Source: Spirochaetia bacterium
GTDB taxonomy: Bacteria; Spirochaetota; Spirochaetia; Treponematales; Breznakiellaceae
Reading direction: 5' to 3'
Length of the DNA stretch: 6,380 bases
Assembly: GCA_025997895.1 (NCBI GenBank)
Contig: BNVF01000104.1
Location: forward strand, 1 to 6,380
The number at the start of each line of letters is the position of its first letter. Within the stretch, counting starts at the first letter, position 1. The notes under the pieces are model-generated. The model worked only from the letters and a program-made list of their open reading frames with translations, was not told where the DNA came from and did no database searches. A program made the position numbers and the translations under genes. Shown one piece after another: positions 1 to 6,380 of the stretch.

Positions 1-367
1 CACTTGCCGGGCTCATCGATGCCCCGCTATGGGTAACCGTGGGCGTCAGGCTGGTAACATTGGTCCCGTATGGCACAGTTACGCTGATTGCCGTTCCGGT
101 TATTGTCCCGGTTGCTGCCGGGCTGGCAAAACTAAAGCCGCTGATGTCTTTTAAAGGCGAAAGTGCCACCGTTACGGTCACTGTATACACTTTGGTTGAA
201 TTGTCTGCCGCCGTTACCGTGTAGGTAACCGGGCCGGTAAAATCCTGCGCTGCACCACTTGCCGGGCTCATCGATGCCCCGCTATGGGTAACCGTGGGCG
301 TCAGGCTGGTAACATTGGTCCCGTATGGCACAGTTACGCTGATTGCCGTTCCGGTTATTGTCCCGGT
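1..367 (-). repeat. 112-bp identical direct repeat, mirror copy
   Basis: Bases 1-112 equal 256-367 exactly; the first difference is t113 against a368. This is the mirror of the pair at 6014-6125 and 6269-6380. Both window ends therefore lie inside the same identical run. Confidence 0.9.
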
Positions 368-2428
368 AGCCGCCGGAGTGGCAAAGCTAAAGCCGCTGAT
401 GTCTTTTACGTCCGAAGCTGCCACGGTTACCGTAACGGTATACACTTTGGTTGAATTGTCCGCCGCCGTTACCGTGTAGCTTACCGGGCTGGAAAAATCC
501 TGCGCTCCAGTGGGGCTGTAACTTACTCCGGTATGGGTAACCGTGGGAGTTAAACTGGTAACATTGGTTCCGTAGGGAACGGTTACGCTGATTGCCGTTC
601 CGGTTATTGTCCCGGTAGCCGCCGGGCTGGCAAACCCAAAAGCAGTAATGTCTTTTGTGTCCGAAGCCGCCACAGTTACCGTTACGGTATACACTTTGGT
701 GGAATTGTCCGCCGCCGTTACCGTATAGCTTACCGGGCTGGTAAAATTCTGCGCCGTGCCGCTTGCCGGGCTCACCGATGCCCCGTTATGTGTAATTGTA
801 GGCGTCAGACTAGTAACACTGGTTCCGTATGGCACCGTTACGCTGATTGTCGTTCCGGTTATTGTCCCGGTAGCCGCCGGGCTGGCAAAGCTAAAGCCGC
901 TGATTTCTTTTAAAGGTGAAAGCGCCACGGTTACCGTTACGGTATACACTTTGATGGAATTGTCCGCCGCCGTTACCGTATAGCTTACCGGACTGGTAAA
1001 ATCCTGCGCTCCAGCGGGGCTGTAACTTGCTCCGGTATGGGTAACCGTAGGCGTCAGGCTGGTAACATTGGTTCCGTATGGCACGGTCACACTGATTGTC
1101 GTTCCGGTTATTGTCCCGGTAACTGCCAGGCTGGCAAAGCTAAAGCCAGTGATGTCTTTTACGTCCGAAGCCGCCACGGTTACCGTTACGGTATACACTT
1201 TGGTGGAATTATCCGCCGCAGTTACCGTGTAGCTTACCGGGTTAGTGAAATTCTGCGCTGTGCCGCTTGCCGGGTTCACCGATGCCCCGTCATGAATAAC
1301 CGTAGGCGTCAGACTGGTAACATTGGTTCCGTATGGCACCGTTACGCTGATTGTCGTTCCGGTTATTGTCCCGGTAGCCGCCGGGCTGGCAAAGCTAAAG
1401 CCGCTGATATCTTTTTCGTCCGAAGCCGCCACTGTTACGGTTACCGTATACACTTTGGTGGAACTGTCCGCCGCCGTTACCGTATAGCTTACCGGGGCAG
1501 AAAAATTCTGCGCCGTGCCGCTTGCCGGGTTCACCGATGCCCCGCTATATGTAATTGTAGGCGTCAGACTGGTAACATTGGTTCCGTATGGCACGGTTAC
1601 GCTGATTGCCGTTCCGGTTATTGTTCCGATAGCCGCCGGGCTGGTAAAACTAAAGCCGCTGATGTCTTTTGCGTTCGAAGCAGCCACGATTACCGTTACC
1701 GTATACTCCTGGGTTGAACCGTCCGCTGCGGTTACCGTATAGGTTACCGGGCTGGTAAAATTCTGCACTGTACCACTCGCCGGGCTCACCGATGCACCGT
1801 CATGAATTACCGTAGGCGTCAGACTGGTAACACTGGTTCCGTATGGCACCGTTACGCTAATTGCCGTTCCAGTTATTGTCCCGGTAGCCGCCGGGCTGGC
1901 AAAGCTAAAGCCGCTAATGTATTTTAAAGGTGAAAGTGCCACCGTTACTGTTACCGTATACACTTCGGTTGAATTATCCACCGCCGTTACCGTGTAGCTT
2001 ACCGGGCTGGTAAAATTCCGCGCCTCTCCACTTGCCGGGCTCACCGATGCCCCATCATGAATAACCGTAGGTGTCAGACTGGTAACATCAGTTCCAAACG
2101 GCACCGTTACGCTGATTGTCGTTCCGGTTATTATCCCGACAGCCGCCGGAGCGGCAAAGCTAAAGCCGCTGATGTCTTTTGCGTCCGAAGCTGCCACGGT
2201 TACCGTTACCGTATACTCCTGGGTTGAACCGTCTGTCGCCGTTACCGTGTAGCTTACCGGGCCGGTAAAATCCTGCGTCTCTCCACTTGCCGGGCTCACC
2301 GATGCCCCGTTATGAATAACCGTGGGCGTCAAGACGGAAACATCGGTTCCATAAGGCACCGTTACGCTGATTGTCGTTCCGTTTATTATTCCCACAGCCG
2401 CCGGAGTAGCAAAACTGAATCCGGTTAT
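1..2428 (-). repeat. Tandem 255-bp repeat array, mirror copy
   Basis: This is the minus-strand mirror of the array. In reading order the units are 2428-2174, 2173-1919, 1918-1664, 1663-1409, 1408-1154, 1153-905, 904-650, 649-401, 400-146 and 145-1 (cut). Units 1153-905 and 649-401 are the 249-bp variants. The period is a multiple of three, so antisense frames also stay open and give families of near-identical spurious peptides on the plus strand. Confidence 0.95.
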
Positions 2429-2827
2429 TTCGTTATCTGCATTATATCCATCGCTCAGCGTCATGGGCACCATAATCGTATTGACGCCTGCTATTACCGT
2501 ATAGTTTACGCTGCCTGTACCCGCCAAAATCCCGGCGGAGTTATATGCCTCGGCCCCGATACTCCATTGCCCCAAAGCCACGGTCTCATGTAATGAGGGC
2601 ACGCCCGGCTCAAGTTCACGGGTAAACGTTTGGTCCCCGGGACCGGTAAAAGTAAATGTATAACTGAATGCATTCGTAATTTCCGAAGTAAGCGCCGCCC
2701 GGGAAGTGTTATCTCCCAGGGTGATGGTCAAATTCCCCTTCCCCACCGGCGTATCAGGCCCCATGAAAAAATCACAACCGCTTATGGCCAAAACCGCCGC
2801 TATAAGTATAACCACTGCCTTTTTCAT
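1..2827 (-). CDS. Large repeat-containing surface lipoprotein, mirror copy (3' partial)
   Basis: This is the exact minus-strand duplicate of the plus-strand lipoprotein gene, starting with the ATG complement at 2825-2827 and open to the left edge. It has the same signal peptide and lipobox (Cys18), N-terminal domain (residues 19-133, bases 2429-2773) and ten repeat units, the last truncated. Because the FecR gene next to it is continuous through the spacer, this arm is the better model of the native arrangement. The lack of any silent difference between two 942-codon copies full of repeats, which normally diverge or convert, argues that they come from one genomic copy. Confidence 0.85.
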   Translation of the reverse strand, partial: MKKAVVILIAAVLAISGCDFFMGPDTPVGKGNLTITLGDNTSRAALTSEITNAFSYTFTFTGPGDQTFTRELEPGVPSLHETVALGQWSIGAEAYNSAGILAGTGSVNYTVIAGVNTIMVPMTLSDGYNADNEITGFSFATPAAVGIINGTTISVTVPYGTDVSVLTPTVIHNGASVSPASGETQDFTGPVSYTVTATDGSTQEYTVTVTVAASDAKDISGFSFAAPAAVGIITGTTISVTVPFGTDVTSLTPTVIHDGASVSPASGEARNFTSPVSYTVTAVDNSTEVYTVTVTVALSPLKYISGFSFASPAATGTITGTAISVTVPYGTSVTSLTPTVIHDGASVSPASGTVQNFTSPVTYTVTAADGSTQEYTVTVIVAASNAKDISGFSFTSPAAIGTITGTAISVTVPYGTNVTSLTPTITYSGASVNPASGTAQNFSAPVSYTVTAADSSTKVYTVTVTVAASDEKDISGFSFASPAATGTITGTTISVTVPYGTNVTSLTPTVIHDGASVNPASGTAQNFTNPVSYTVTAADNSTKVYTVTVTVAASDVKDITGFSFASLAVTGTITGTTISVTVPYGTNVTSLTPTVTHTGASYSPAGAQDFTSPVSYTVTAADNSIKVYTVTVTVALSPLKEISGFSFASPAATGTITGTTISVTVPYGTSVTSLTPTITHNGASVSPASGTAQNFTSPVSYTVTAADNSTKVYTVTVTVAASDTKDITAFGFASPAATGTITGTAISVTVPYGTNVTSLTPTVTHTGVSYSPTGAQDFSSPVSYTVTAADNSTKVYTVTVTVAASDVKDISGFSFATPAATGTITGTAISVTVPYGTNVTSLTPTVTHSGASMSPASGAAQDFTGPVTYTVTAADNSTKVYTVTVTVALSPLKDISGFSFASPAATGTITGTAISVTVPYGTNVTSLTPTVTHSGASMSPAS

Positions 2828-2832
2828 ATATA

Positions 2833-2840
2833 CTCCCCTT
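2833..2840 (-). promoter_or_regulatory. Ribosome binding site of the mirror lipoprotein copy
   Basis: On the minus strand aaggggag precedes the ATG at 2827 by 5 bp and overlaps the FecR TAA (2841-2839). It is the same arrangement as on the right arm. Confidence 0.85.
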
Positions 2841-3258
2841 AGTTCCATTCCAGTCCTACCTGCACATCCGCCAATGGAACTACCGCCGGAATCGACGCCG
2901 GAACGTCCGGCACACTCACCCCCGCAGGCAAAGCCGGAGCCAGTTCTTCACGGGTGGTTTCCGCCGGGCTTGCCGTCTTCCCGCTCTCCTCATTCACGGC
3001 TATCGTGTGTCCCGCGCCTACGTACATCCCCGTGTAGTCTCCACCGGTAACATGCACCCGCCCCTCGTCAACTTTCAGGCGGTAGCCGTCAAACTCAAAA
3101 GCCGTGCCCCGTACCGAAGCGGTTGCCGAAGGAGACCGTACCGAAAACTGCGTCCTGCCGCCGGTGGGCGGCGTCACGTTCGCCCGGACCCGCCCGGTTT
3201 GTAGACGCAGGTTTATCTCTTCATTCCCCGCTGTCATCTGTATTTCTTCAAGTGTCAA
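2839..3258 (-). CDS. FecR-domain protein, C-terminal part (5' truncated at the inversion junction)
   Basis: The frame encodes 139 residues ending in a TAA stop at 2839-2841. Residues 15-57 look like the second half of a FecR domain: alternating beta strands with LRLQTGRVRANV, a GGRTQFSV strand, and the signature TASVRGTAFEF at 46-56. Strands YRLKVDEGRVHV and MYVGAGHTIAV follow (about 59-88), then a tail of about 50 residues rich in Ala, Pro and Glu, ending in VGLEWN. The TTG at 3258 is only the first codon after the chimeric border, not a believable start; no signal peptide or N-terminal half of the domain is present. FecR domains in Gram-negatives are periplasmic; classic FecR transmits a ferric citrate signal to a sigma factor, but many spirochaetal FecR-domain proteins have no known role, and no sigma factor or TonB receptor is visible here. 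The stop lies 11 bp before the lipoprotein start, suggesting one operon. Confidence 0.85.
   Translation of the reverse strand: MTLEEIQMTAGNEEINLRLQTGRVRANVTPPTGGRTQFSVRSPSATASVRGTAFEFDGYRLKVDEGRVHVTGGDYTGMYVGAGHTIAVNEESGKTASPAETTREELAPALPAGVSVPDVPASIPAVVPLADVQVGLEWN
3126..3255. other. Asymmetric 130-bp spacer between the inverted arms
   Basis: This is the only single-copy sequence in the window. On the minus strand it is a natural continuation of the FecR gene: it encodes TLEEIQ through QFSVRSPSA in frame with the rest of the domain. On the plus strand the same bases give an implausible peptide rich in Arg, Pro and Ser. The minus reading is therefore native, and the break in the native gene lies at the 3255/3256 border, where upstream FecR sequence should continue but the inverted copy begins instead. 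Inverted arms around a short retained spacer are the usual shape of strand-switch chimeras. Confidence 0.9.
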
Positions 3259-3542
3259 CCGCTTCGGTACGGGGCACGGCTTTTGAGTTTGACGGCTACC
3301 GCCTGAAAGTTGACGAGGGGCGGGTGCATGTTACCGGTGGAGACTACACGGGGATGTACGTAGGCGCGGGACACACGATAGCCGTGAATGAGGAGAGCGG
3401 GAAGACGGCAAGCCCGGCGGAAACCACCCGTGAAGAACTGGCTCCGGCTTTGCCTGCGGGGGTGAGTGTGCCGGACGTTCCGGCGTCGATTCCGGCGGTA
3501 GTTCCATTGGCGGATGTGCAGGTAGGACTGGAATGGAACTAA
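3256..3542 (+). pseudogene. FecR-domain remnant, duplicate copy cut inside the domain
   Basis: This is the plus-strand copy of the FecR C-terminus. It is identical to the minus copy from the Thr of TASVRGTAFEF (codon 3258-3260) to the TAA at 3540-3542, about 94 codons. Upstream of 3256 the frame stays open to a TTG at 3123, but those codons read the antisense of the real FecR sequence in the spacer and resemble no FecR strand. The apparent 139-codon frame at 3123-3542 is thus chimeric. If the inverted repeat is technical, this copy does not exist in the genome; if it is real, it is a broken gene. Confidence 0.8.
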
Positions 3543-3548
3543 GGGGAG
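3541..3548 (+). promoter_or_regulatory. Ribosome binding site of the lipoprotein gene, overlapping the FecR stop
   Basis: The bases aaggggag lie 5 bp before the ATG at 3554 and overlap the TAA stop of the FecR frame (3540-3542). The purine-rich core and spacing fit a strong Shine-Dalgarno site, decide the lipoprotein start, and suggest translational coupling to FecR. The 11-bp gap leaves no room for a separate promoter. Confidence 0.85.
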
Positions 3549-3553
3549 TATAT

Positions 3554-6380
3554 ATGAAAAAGGCAGTGGTTATACTTATAGCGGCGGTTTTGGCCATAAG
3601 CGGTTGTGATTTTTTCATGGGGCCTGATACGCCGGTGGGGAAGGGGAATTTGACCATCACCCTGGGAGATAACACTTCCCGGGCGGCGCTTACTTCGGAA
3701 ATTACGAATGCATTCAGTTATACATTTACTTTTACCGGTCCCGGGGACCAAACGTTTACCCGTGAACTTGAGCCGGGCGTGCCCTCATTACATGAGACCG
3801 TGGCTTTGGGGCAATGGAGTATCGGGGCCGAGGCATATAACTCCGCCGGGATTTTGGCGGGTACAGGCAGCGTAAACTATACGGTAATAGCAGGCGTCAA
3901 TACGATTATGGTGCCCATGACGCTGAGCGATGGATATAATGCAGATAACGAAATAACCGGATTCAGTTTTGCTACTCCGGCGGCTGTGGGAATAATAAAC
4001 GGAACGACAATCAGCGTAACGGTGCCTTATGGAACCGATGTTTCCGTCTTGACGCCCACGGTTATTCATAACGGGGCATCGGTGAGCCCGGCAAGTGGAG
4101 AGACGCAGGATTTTACCGGCCCGGTAAGCTACACGGTAACGGCGACAGACGGTTCAACCCAGGAGTATACGGTAACGGTAACCGTGGCAGCTTCGGACGC
4201 AAAAGACATCAGCGGCTTTAGCTTTGCCGCTCCGGCGGCTGTCGGGATAATAACCGGAACGACAATCAGCGTAACGGTGCCGTTTGGAACTGATGTTACC
4301 AGTCTGACACCTACGGTTATTCATGATGGGGCATCGGTGAGCCCGGCAAGTGGAGAGGCGCGGAATTTTACCAGCCCGGTAAGCTACACGGTAACGGCGG
4401 TGGATAATTCAACCGAAGTGTATACGGTAACAGTAACGGTGGCACTTTCACCTTTAAAATACATTAGCGGCTTTAGCTTTGCCAGCCCGGCGGCTACCGG
4501 GACAATAACTGGAACGGCAATTAGCGTAACGGTGCCATACGGAACCAGTGTTACCAGTCTGACGCCTACGGTAATTCATGACGGTGCATCGGTGAGCCCG
4601 GCGAGTGGTACAGTGCAGAATTTTACCAGCCCGGTAACCTATACGGTAACCGCAGCGGACGGTTCAACCCAGGAGTATACGGTAACGGTAATCGTGGCTG
4701 CTTCGAACGCAAAAGACATCAGCGGCTTTAGTTTTACCAGCCCGGCGGCTATCGGAACAATAACCGGAACGGCAATCAGCGTAACCGTGCCATACGGAAC
4801 CAATGTTACCAGTCTGACGCCTACAATTACATATAGCGGGGCATCGGTGAACCCGGCAAGCGGCACGGCGCAGAATTTTTCTGCCCCGGTAAGCTATACG
4901 GTAACGGCGGCGGACAGTTCCACCAAAGTGTATACGGTAACCGTAACAGTGGCGGCTTCGGACGAAAAAGATATCAGCGGCTTTAGCTTTGCCAGCCCGG
5001 CGGCTACCGGGACAATAACCGGAACGACAATCAGCGTAACGGTGCCATACGGAACCAATGTTACCAGTCTGACGCCTACGGTTATTCATGACGGGGCATC
5101 GGTGAACCCGGCAAGCGGCACAGCGCAGAATTTCACTAACCCGGTAAGCTACACGGTAACTGCGGCGGATAATTCCACCAAAGTGTATACCGTAACGGTA
5201 ACCGTGGCGGCTTCGGACGTAAAAGACATCACTGGCTTTAGCTTTGCCAGCCTGGCAGTTACCGGGACAATAACCGGAACGACAATCAGTGTGACCGTGC
5301 CATACGGAACCAATGTTACCAGCCTGACGCCTACGGTTACCCATACCGGAGCAAGTTACAGCCCCGCTGGAGCGCAGGATTTTACCAGTCCGGTAAGCTA
5401 TACGGTAACGGCGGCGGACAATTCCATCAAAGTGTATACCGTAACGGTAACCGTGGCGCTTTCACCTTTAAAAGAAATCAGCGGCTTTAGCTTTGCCAGC
5501 CCGGCGGCTACCGGGACAATAACCGGAACGACAATCAGCGTAACGGTGCCATACGGAACCAGTGTTACTAGTCTGACGCCTACAATTACACATAACGGGG
5601 CATCGGTGAGCCCGGCAAGCGGCACGGCGCAGAATTTTACCAGCCCGGTAAGCTATACGGTAACGGCGGCGGACAATTCCACCAAAGTGTATACCGTAAC
5701 GGTAACTGTGGCGGCTTCGGACACAAAAGACATTACTGCTTTTGGGTTTGCCAGCCCGGCGGCTACCGGGACAATAACCGGAACGGCAATCAGCGTAACC
5801 GTTCCCTACGGAACCAATGTTACCAGTTTAACTCCCACGGTTACCCATACCGGAGTAAGTTACAGCCCCACTGGAGCGCAGGATTTTTCCAGCCCGGTAA
5901 GCTACACGGTAACGGCGGCGGACAATTCAACCAAAGTGTATACCGTTACGGTAACCGTGGCAGCTTCGGACGTAAAAGACATCAGCGGCTTTAGCTTTGC
6001 CACTCCGGCGGCTACCGGGACAATAACCGGAACGGCAATCAGCGTAACTGTGCCATACGGGACCAATGTTACCAGCCTGACGCCCACGGTTACCCATAGC
6101 GGGGCATCGATGAGCCCGGCAAGTGGTGCAGCGCAGGATTTTACCGGCCCGGTTACCTACACGGTAACGGCGGCAGACAATTCAACCAAAGTGTATACAG
6201 TGACCGTAACGGTGGCACTTTCGCCTTTAAAAGACATCAGCGGCTTTAGTTTTGCCAGCCCGGCAGCAACCGGGACAATAACCGGAACGGCAATCAGCGT
6301 AACTGTGCCATACGGGACCAATGTTACCAGCCTGACGCCCACGGTTACCCATAGCGGGGCATCGATGAGCCCGGCAAGTG
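3554..6380 (+). CDS. Large repeat-containing surface lipoprotein, DUF5018-like repeats (3' partial)
   Basis: The frame is open for 942 codons and leaves the window with no stop. The ATG at 3554 follows aaggggag by 5 bases. Residues 1-18 form a lipoprotein signal peptide: MKK, a hydrophobic stretch, and lipobox ISGC with Cys18 as the expected lipidated residue. Residues 19-133 are a unique Gly/Thr-rich domain (GNLTITLG, YTFTFTGPGDQ, GQWSIGAEAYN, VNTIMVPM), probably an all-beta fold. From residue 134 come tandem repeats, each running GFSF-SPAA-G-ITGT-ISVTVPYGT-VTSLTPT-ASVSPASG-AQ-FT-PVSYTVTAADNST-VYTVTVTVA. Nine are complete and the tenth is cut at the edge. No Cys, and no Trp in the repeats, fits an extracytoplasmic beta-sandwich stalk. 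Similarity to DUF5018 or bacterial Ig-like repeats of Treponema is from memory. Adhesion or surface display is inferred; the missing C-terminus may hold a functional domain. Confidence 0.88.
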   Translation, partial: MKKAVVILIAAVLAISGCDFFMGPDTPVGKGNLTITLGDNTSRAALTSEITNAFSYTFTFTGPGDQTFTRELEPGVPSLHETVALGQWSIGAEAYNSAGILAGTGSVNYTVIAGVNTIMVPMTLSDGYNADNEITGFSFATPAAVGIINGTTISVTVPYGTDVSVLTPTVIHNGASVSPASGETQDFTGPVSYTVTATDGSTQEYTVTVTVAASDAKDISGFSFAAPAAVGIITGTTISVTVPFGTDVTSLTPTVIHDGASVSPASGEARNFTSPVSYTVTAVDNSTEVYTVTVTVALSPLKYISGFSFASPAATGTITGTAISVTVPYGTSVTSLTPTVIHDGASVSPASGTVQNFTSPVTYTVTAADGSTQEYTVTVIVAASNAKDISGFSFTSPAAIGTITGTAISVTVPYGTNVTSLTPTITYSGASVNPASGTAQNFSAPVSYTVTAADSSTKVYTVTVTVAASDEKDISGFSFASPAATGTITGTTISVTVPYGTNVTSLTPTVIHDGASVNPASGTAQNFTNPVSYTVTAADNSTKVYTVTVTVAASDVKDITGFSFASLAVTGTITGTTISVTVPYGTNVTSLTPTVTHTGASYSPAGAQDFTSPVSYTVTAADNSIKVYTVTVTVALSPLKEISGFSFASPAATGTITGTTISVTVPYGTSVTSLTPTITHNGASVSPASGTAQNFTSPVSYTVTAADNSTKVYTVTVTVAASDTKDITAFGFASPAATGTITGTAISVTVPYGTNVTSLTPTVTHTGVSYSPTGAQDFSSPVSYTVTAADNSTKVYTVTVTVAASDVKDISGFSFATPAATGTITGTAISVTVPYGTNVTSLTPTVTHSGASMSPASGAAQDFTGPVTYTVTAADNSTKVYTVTVTVALSPLKDISGFSFASPAATGTITGTAISVTVPYGTNVTSLTPTVTHSGASMSPAS
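3953..6380 (+). repeat. Tandem 255-bp repeat array coding for beta-sandwich-like domains
   Basis: The units begin at the Ile before SGFSF. They are 3953-4207, 4208-4462, 4463-4717, 4718-4972, 4973-5227, 5228-5476, 5477-5731, 5732-5980, 5981-6235 and 6236-6380 (cut). Eight complete or cut units follow the 255-bp (85-residue) length. Units 6 and 8 are 249 bp because ASVSPASGTAQ is replaced by a shorter form (ASYSPAGAQ in unit 6, VSYSPTGAQ in unit 8). Unit ends alternate between AASDxK-type linkers and ALSPLK-type linkers (after units 2, 6 and 9). Units 1 and 2 are the most divergent (AVGII instead of ATGTI). All length changes are multiples of three, so the frame is kept. Confidence 0.95.
6014..6380 (+). 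repeat. 112-bp identical direct repeat between units 9 and 10
   Basis: Bases 6014-6125 and 6269-6380 are identical over 112 bp, 255 bp apart. The identity begins after a mismatch at 6013/6268 and reaches the window edge, so it may extend further. Other unit pairs differ at scattered silent sites. This suggests recent duplication or gene conversion of the last units, and is also the kind of repeat that ends a short-read contig. Confidence 0.9.

Larger units (their letters stand above)
1..3125 (+). repeat. Left arm of a 3125-bp inverted repeat
   Basis: This arm is the reverse complement of 3256-6380. Segments compared across the whole length matched without a mismatch: the outer end, the 500-750 block, the 1990-2050 block, the gene junction near 2839 and the inner end. 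Translations of mirrored frames are also identical. The innermost paired bases are ggttg (3121-3125) with caacc (3256-3260); pairing stops at c3126 against t3255. The arm carries the minus-strand copy of the lipoprotein gene and most of the FecR fragment. Zero divergence between arms of this size points to a very recent duplication or a technical chimera. Confidence 0.97.
3256..6380 (-). repeat. Right arm of a 3125-bp inverted repeat
   Basis: This is the mirror of 1-3125 and carries the plus-strand copies of the lipoprotein gene and a shortened FecR fragment. Both arms stop at mirrored coordinates that are also the window ends, so the true arm length may be greater. An alternative is that the window is a whole contig whose ends lie where the tandem repeats become indistinguishable to an assembler. 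Confidence 0.97.

Noticed and set aside
39..1742. Series of similar plus-strand frames (MGVRLVTLVPYGTVTLI type) and a 226-codon frame at 1037-1717, with mirrors on minus at 4639-6342
   Set aside because: They are antisense to the repeat array. Their similarity to each other follows from the 255-bp period being a multiple of three, not from being a gene family. They lack convincing ribosome binding sites and break wherever a unit varies.
1..2428. CRISPR-like or non-coding satellite array
   Set aside because: The period is 255 or 249 bp, not 60-75 bp; there are no unique spacers, and the repeats are in-frame coding sequence with mostly silent variation.
2312..3050. Plus-strand frames at 2312-2593, 2630-2842 and 2706-3050, and their minus-strand mirrors at 3331-4069
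   Set aside because: They lie antisense to the lipoprotein N-terminus and the FecR tail. Their composition is rich in Arg, Pro, His and Ser with no domain-like pattern, while the opposite frames encode a clear signal peptide and FecR strands.
3126..3255. Hairpin telomere of a linear replicon, as in some spirochaetes
   Set aside because: A replicated hairpin telomere is symmetric through its centre. Here the central 130 bp are asymmetric and encode FecR on one strand only.
3121..3260. Invertible phase-variation switch built on the spacer
   Set aside because: Inverting the spacer would only swap which arm has the longer FecR fragment; neither state gives a full gene. No recombinase gene or promoter-like element is present.
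3007..3286. Small plus-strand frames at 3007-3204 and 3104-3286 crossing the spacer
   Set aside because: They are antisense to the FecR domain and show no recognisable motif or ribosome binding site.
3123..3542. A complete 139-codon plus-strand protein from the TTG at 3123
   Set aside because: The first 45 codons are antisense spacer sequence fused to a FecR remnant. The matching length of the minus frame (3258-2839) is forced by the mirror symmetry of stop and TTG.
1..6380. Composite transposon or insertion sequence with long inverted arms
   Set aside because: No transposase frame, terminal motif or target-site duplication is visible, and the arms encode ordinary envelope genes.

Overview
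The window is a giant inverted repeat. Bases 1-3125 and 3256-6380 are reverse complements of each other, with no mismatch in any stretch I compared. They flank a 130-bp spacer (3126-3255) that is not self-complementary. The real content is therefore one locus of about 3.25 kb seen twice, once on each strand. The symmetry is exact about 3190.5, so every feature at position x has a mirror at 6381-x. A perfect 3.1-kb palindrome with an asymmetric loop is more likely a chimera from amplification, library preparation or assembly than a natural chromosomal structure. The sequence alone cannot settle this.

The underlying locus holds two genes in one direction. The first is the C-terminal part of a FecR-domain protein. 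The second starts 11 bp after its stop and encodes a long lipoprotein: a lipobox signal peptide, a unique N-terminal domain of about 115 residues, then at least nine complete and one partial tandem beta-sandwich-like repeats of 85 (twice 83) residues rich in Thr, Val and Ser. The minus-strand copy reads leftward from the centre (FecR 3258-2839, lipoprotein 2827-1). The plus-strand copy reads rightward (FecR remnant 3256-3542, lipoprotein 3554-6380). Both lipoprotein copies run off the window without a stop, and neither FecR copy has its N-terminus.

The likely source is a spirochaete of the Treponema group, perhaps a gut-associated species. The basis is recalled similarity of the FecR sequence and of the GFSFASPAA / VPYGTNVTSLTPTV / YTVTAADNST repeats to DUF5018-type Treponema proteins, together with roughly balanced base composition. 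This is inference from memory, not a search.

Region by region: 1-2428 is the lipoprotein repeat array on minus; 2429-2827 is its N-terminal domain and signal peptide; 2839-3258 is the FecR fragment; 3126-3255 is the spacer, present once and coding for FecR on minus; 3256-3542 is the truncated FecR copy; 3554-3952 is the lipoprotein N-terminus again; 3953-6380 is the repeat array on plus. No tRNA, rRNA, CRISPR, transposase, promoter or terminator was recognised. Together the genes suggest a surface module of an envelope FecR-like beta protein co-transcribed with a large repeat-built, lipid-anchored surface protein. No new system can be claimed beyond that.
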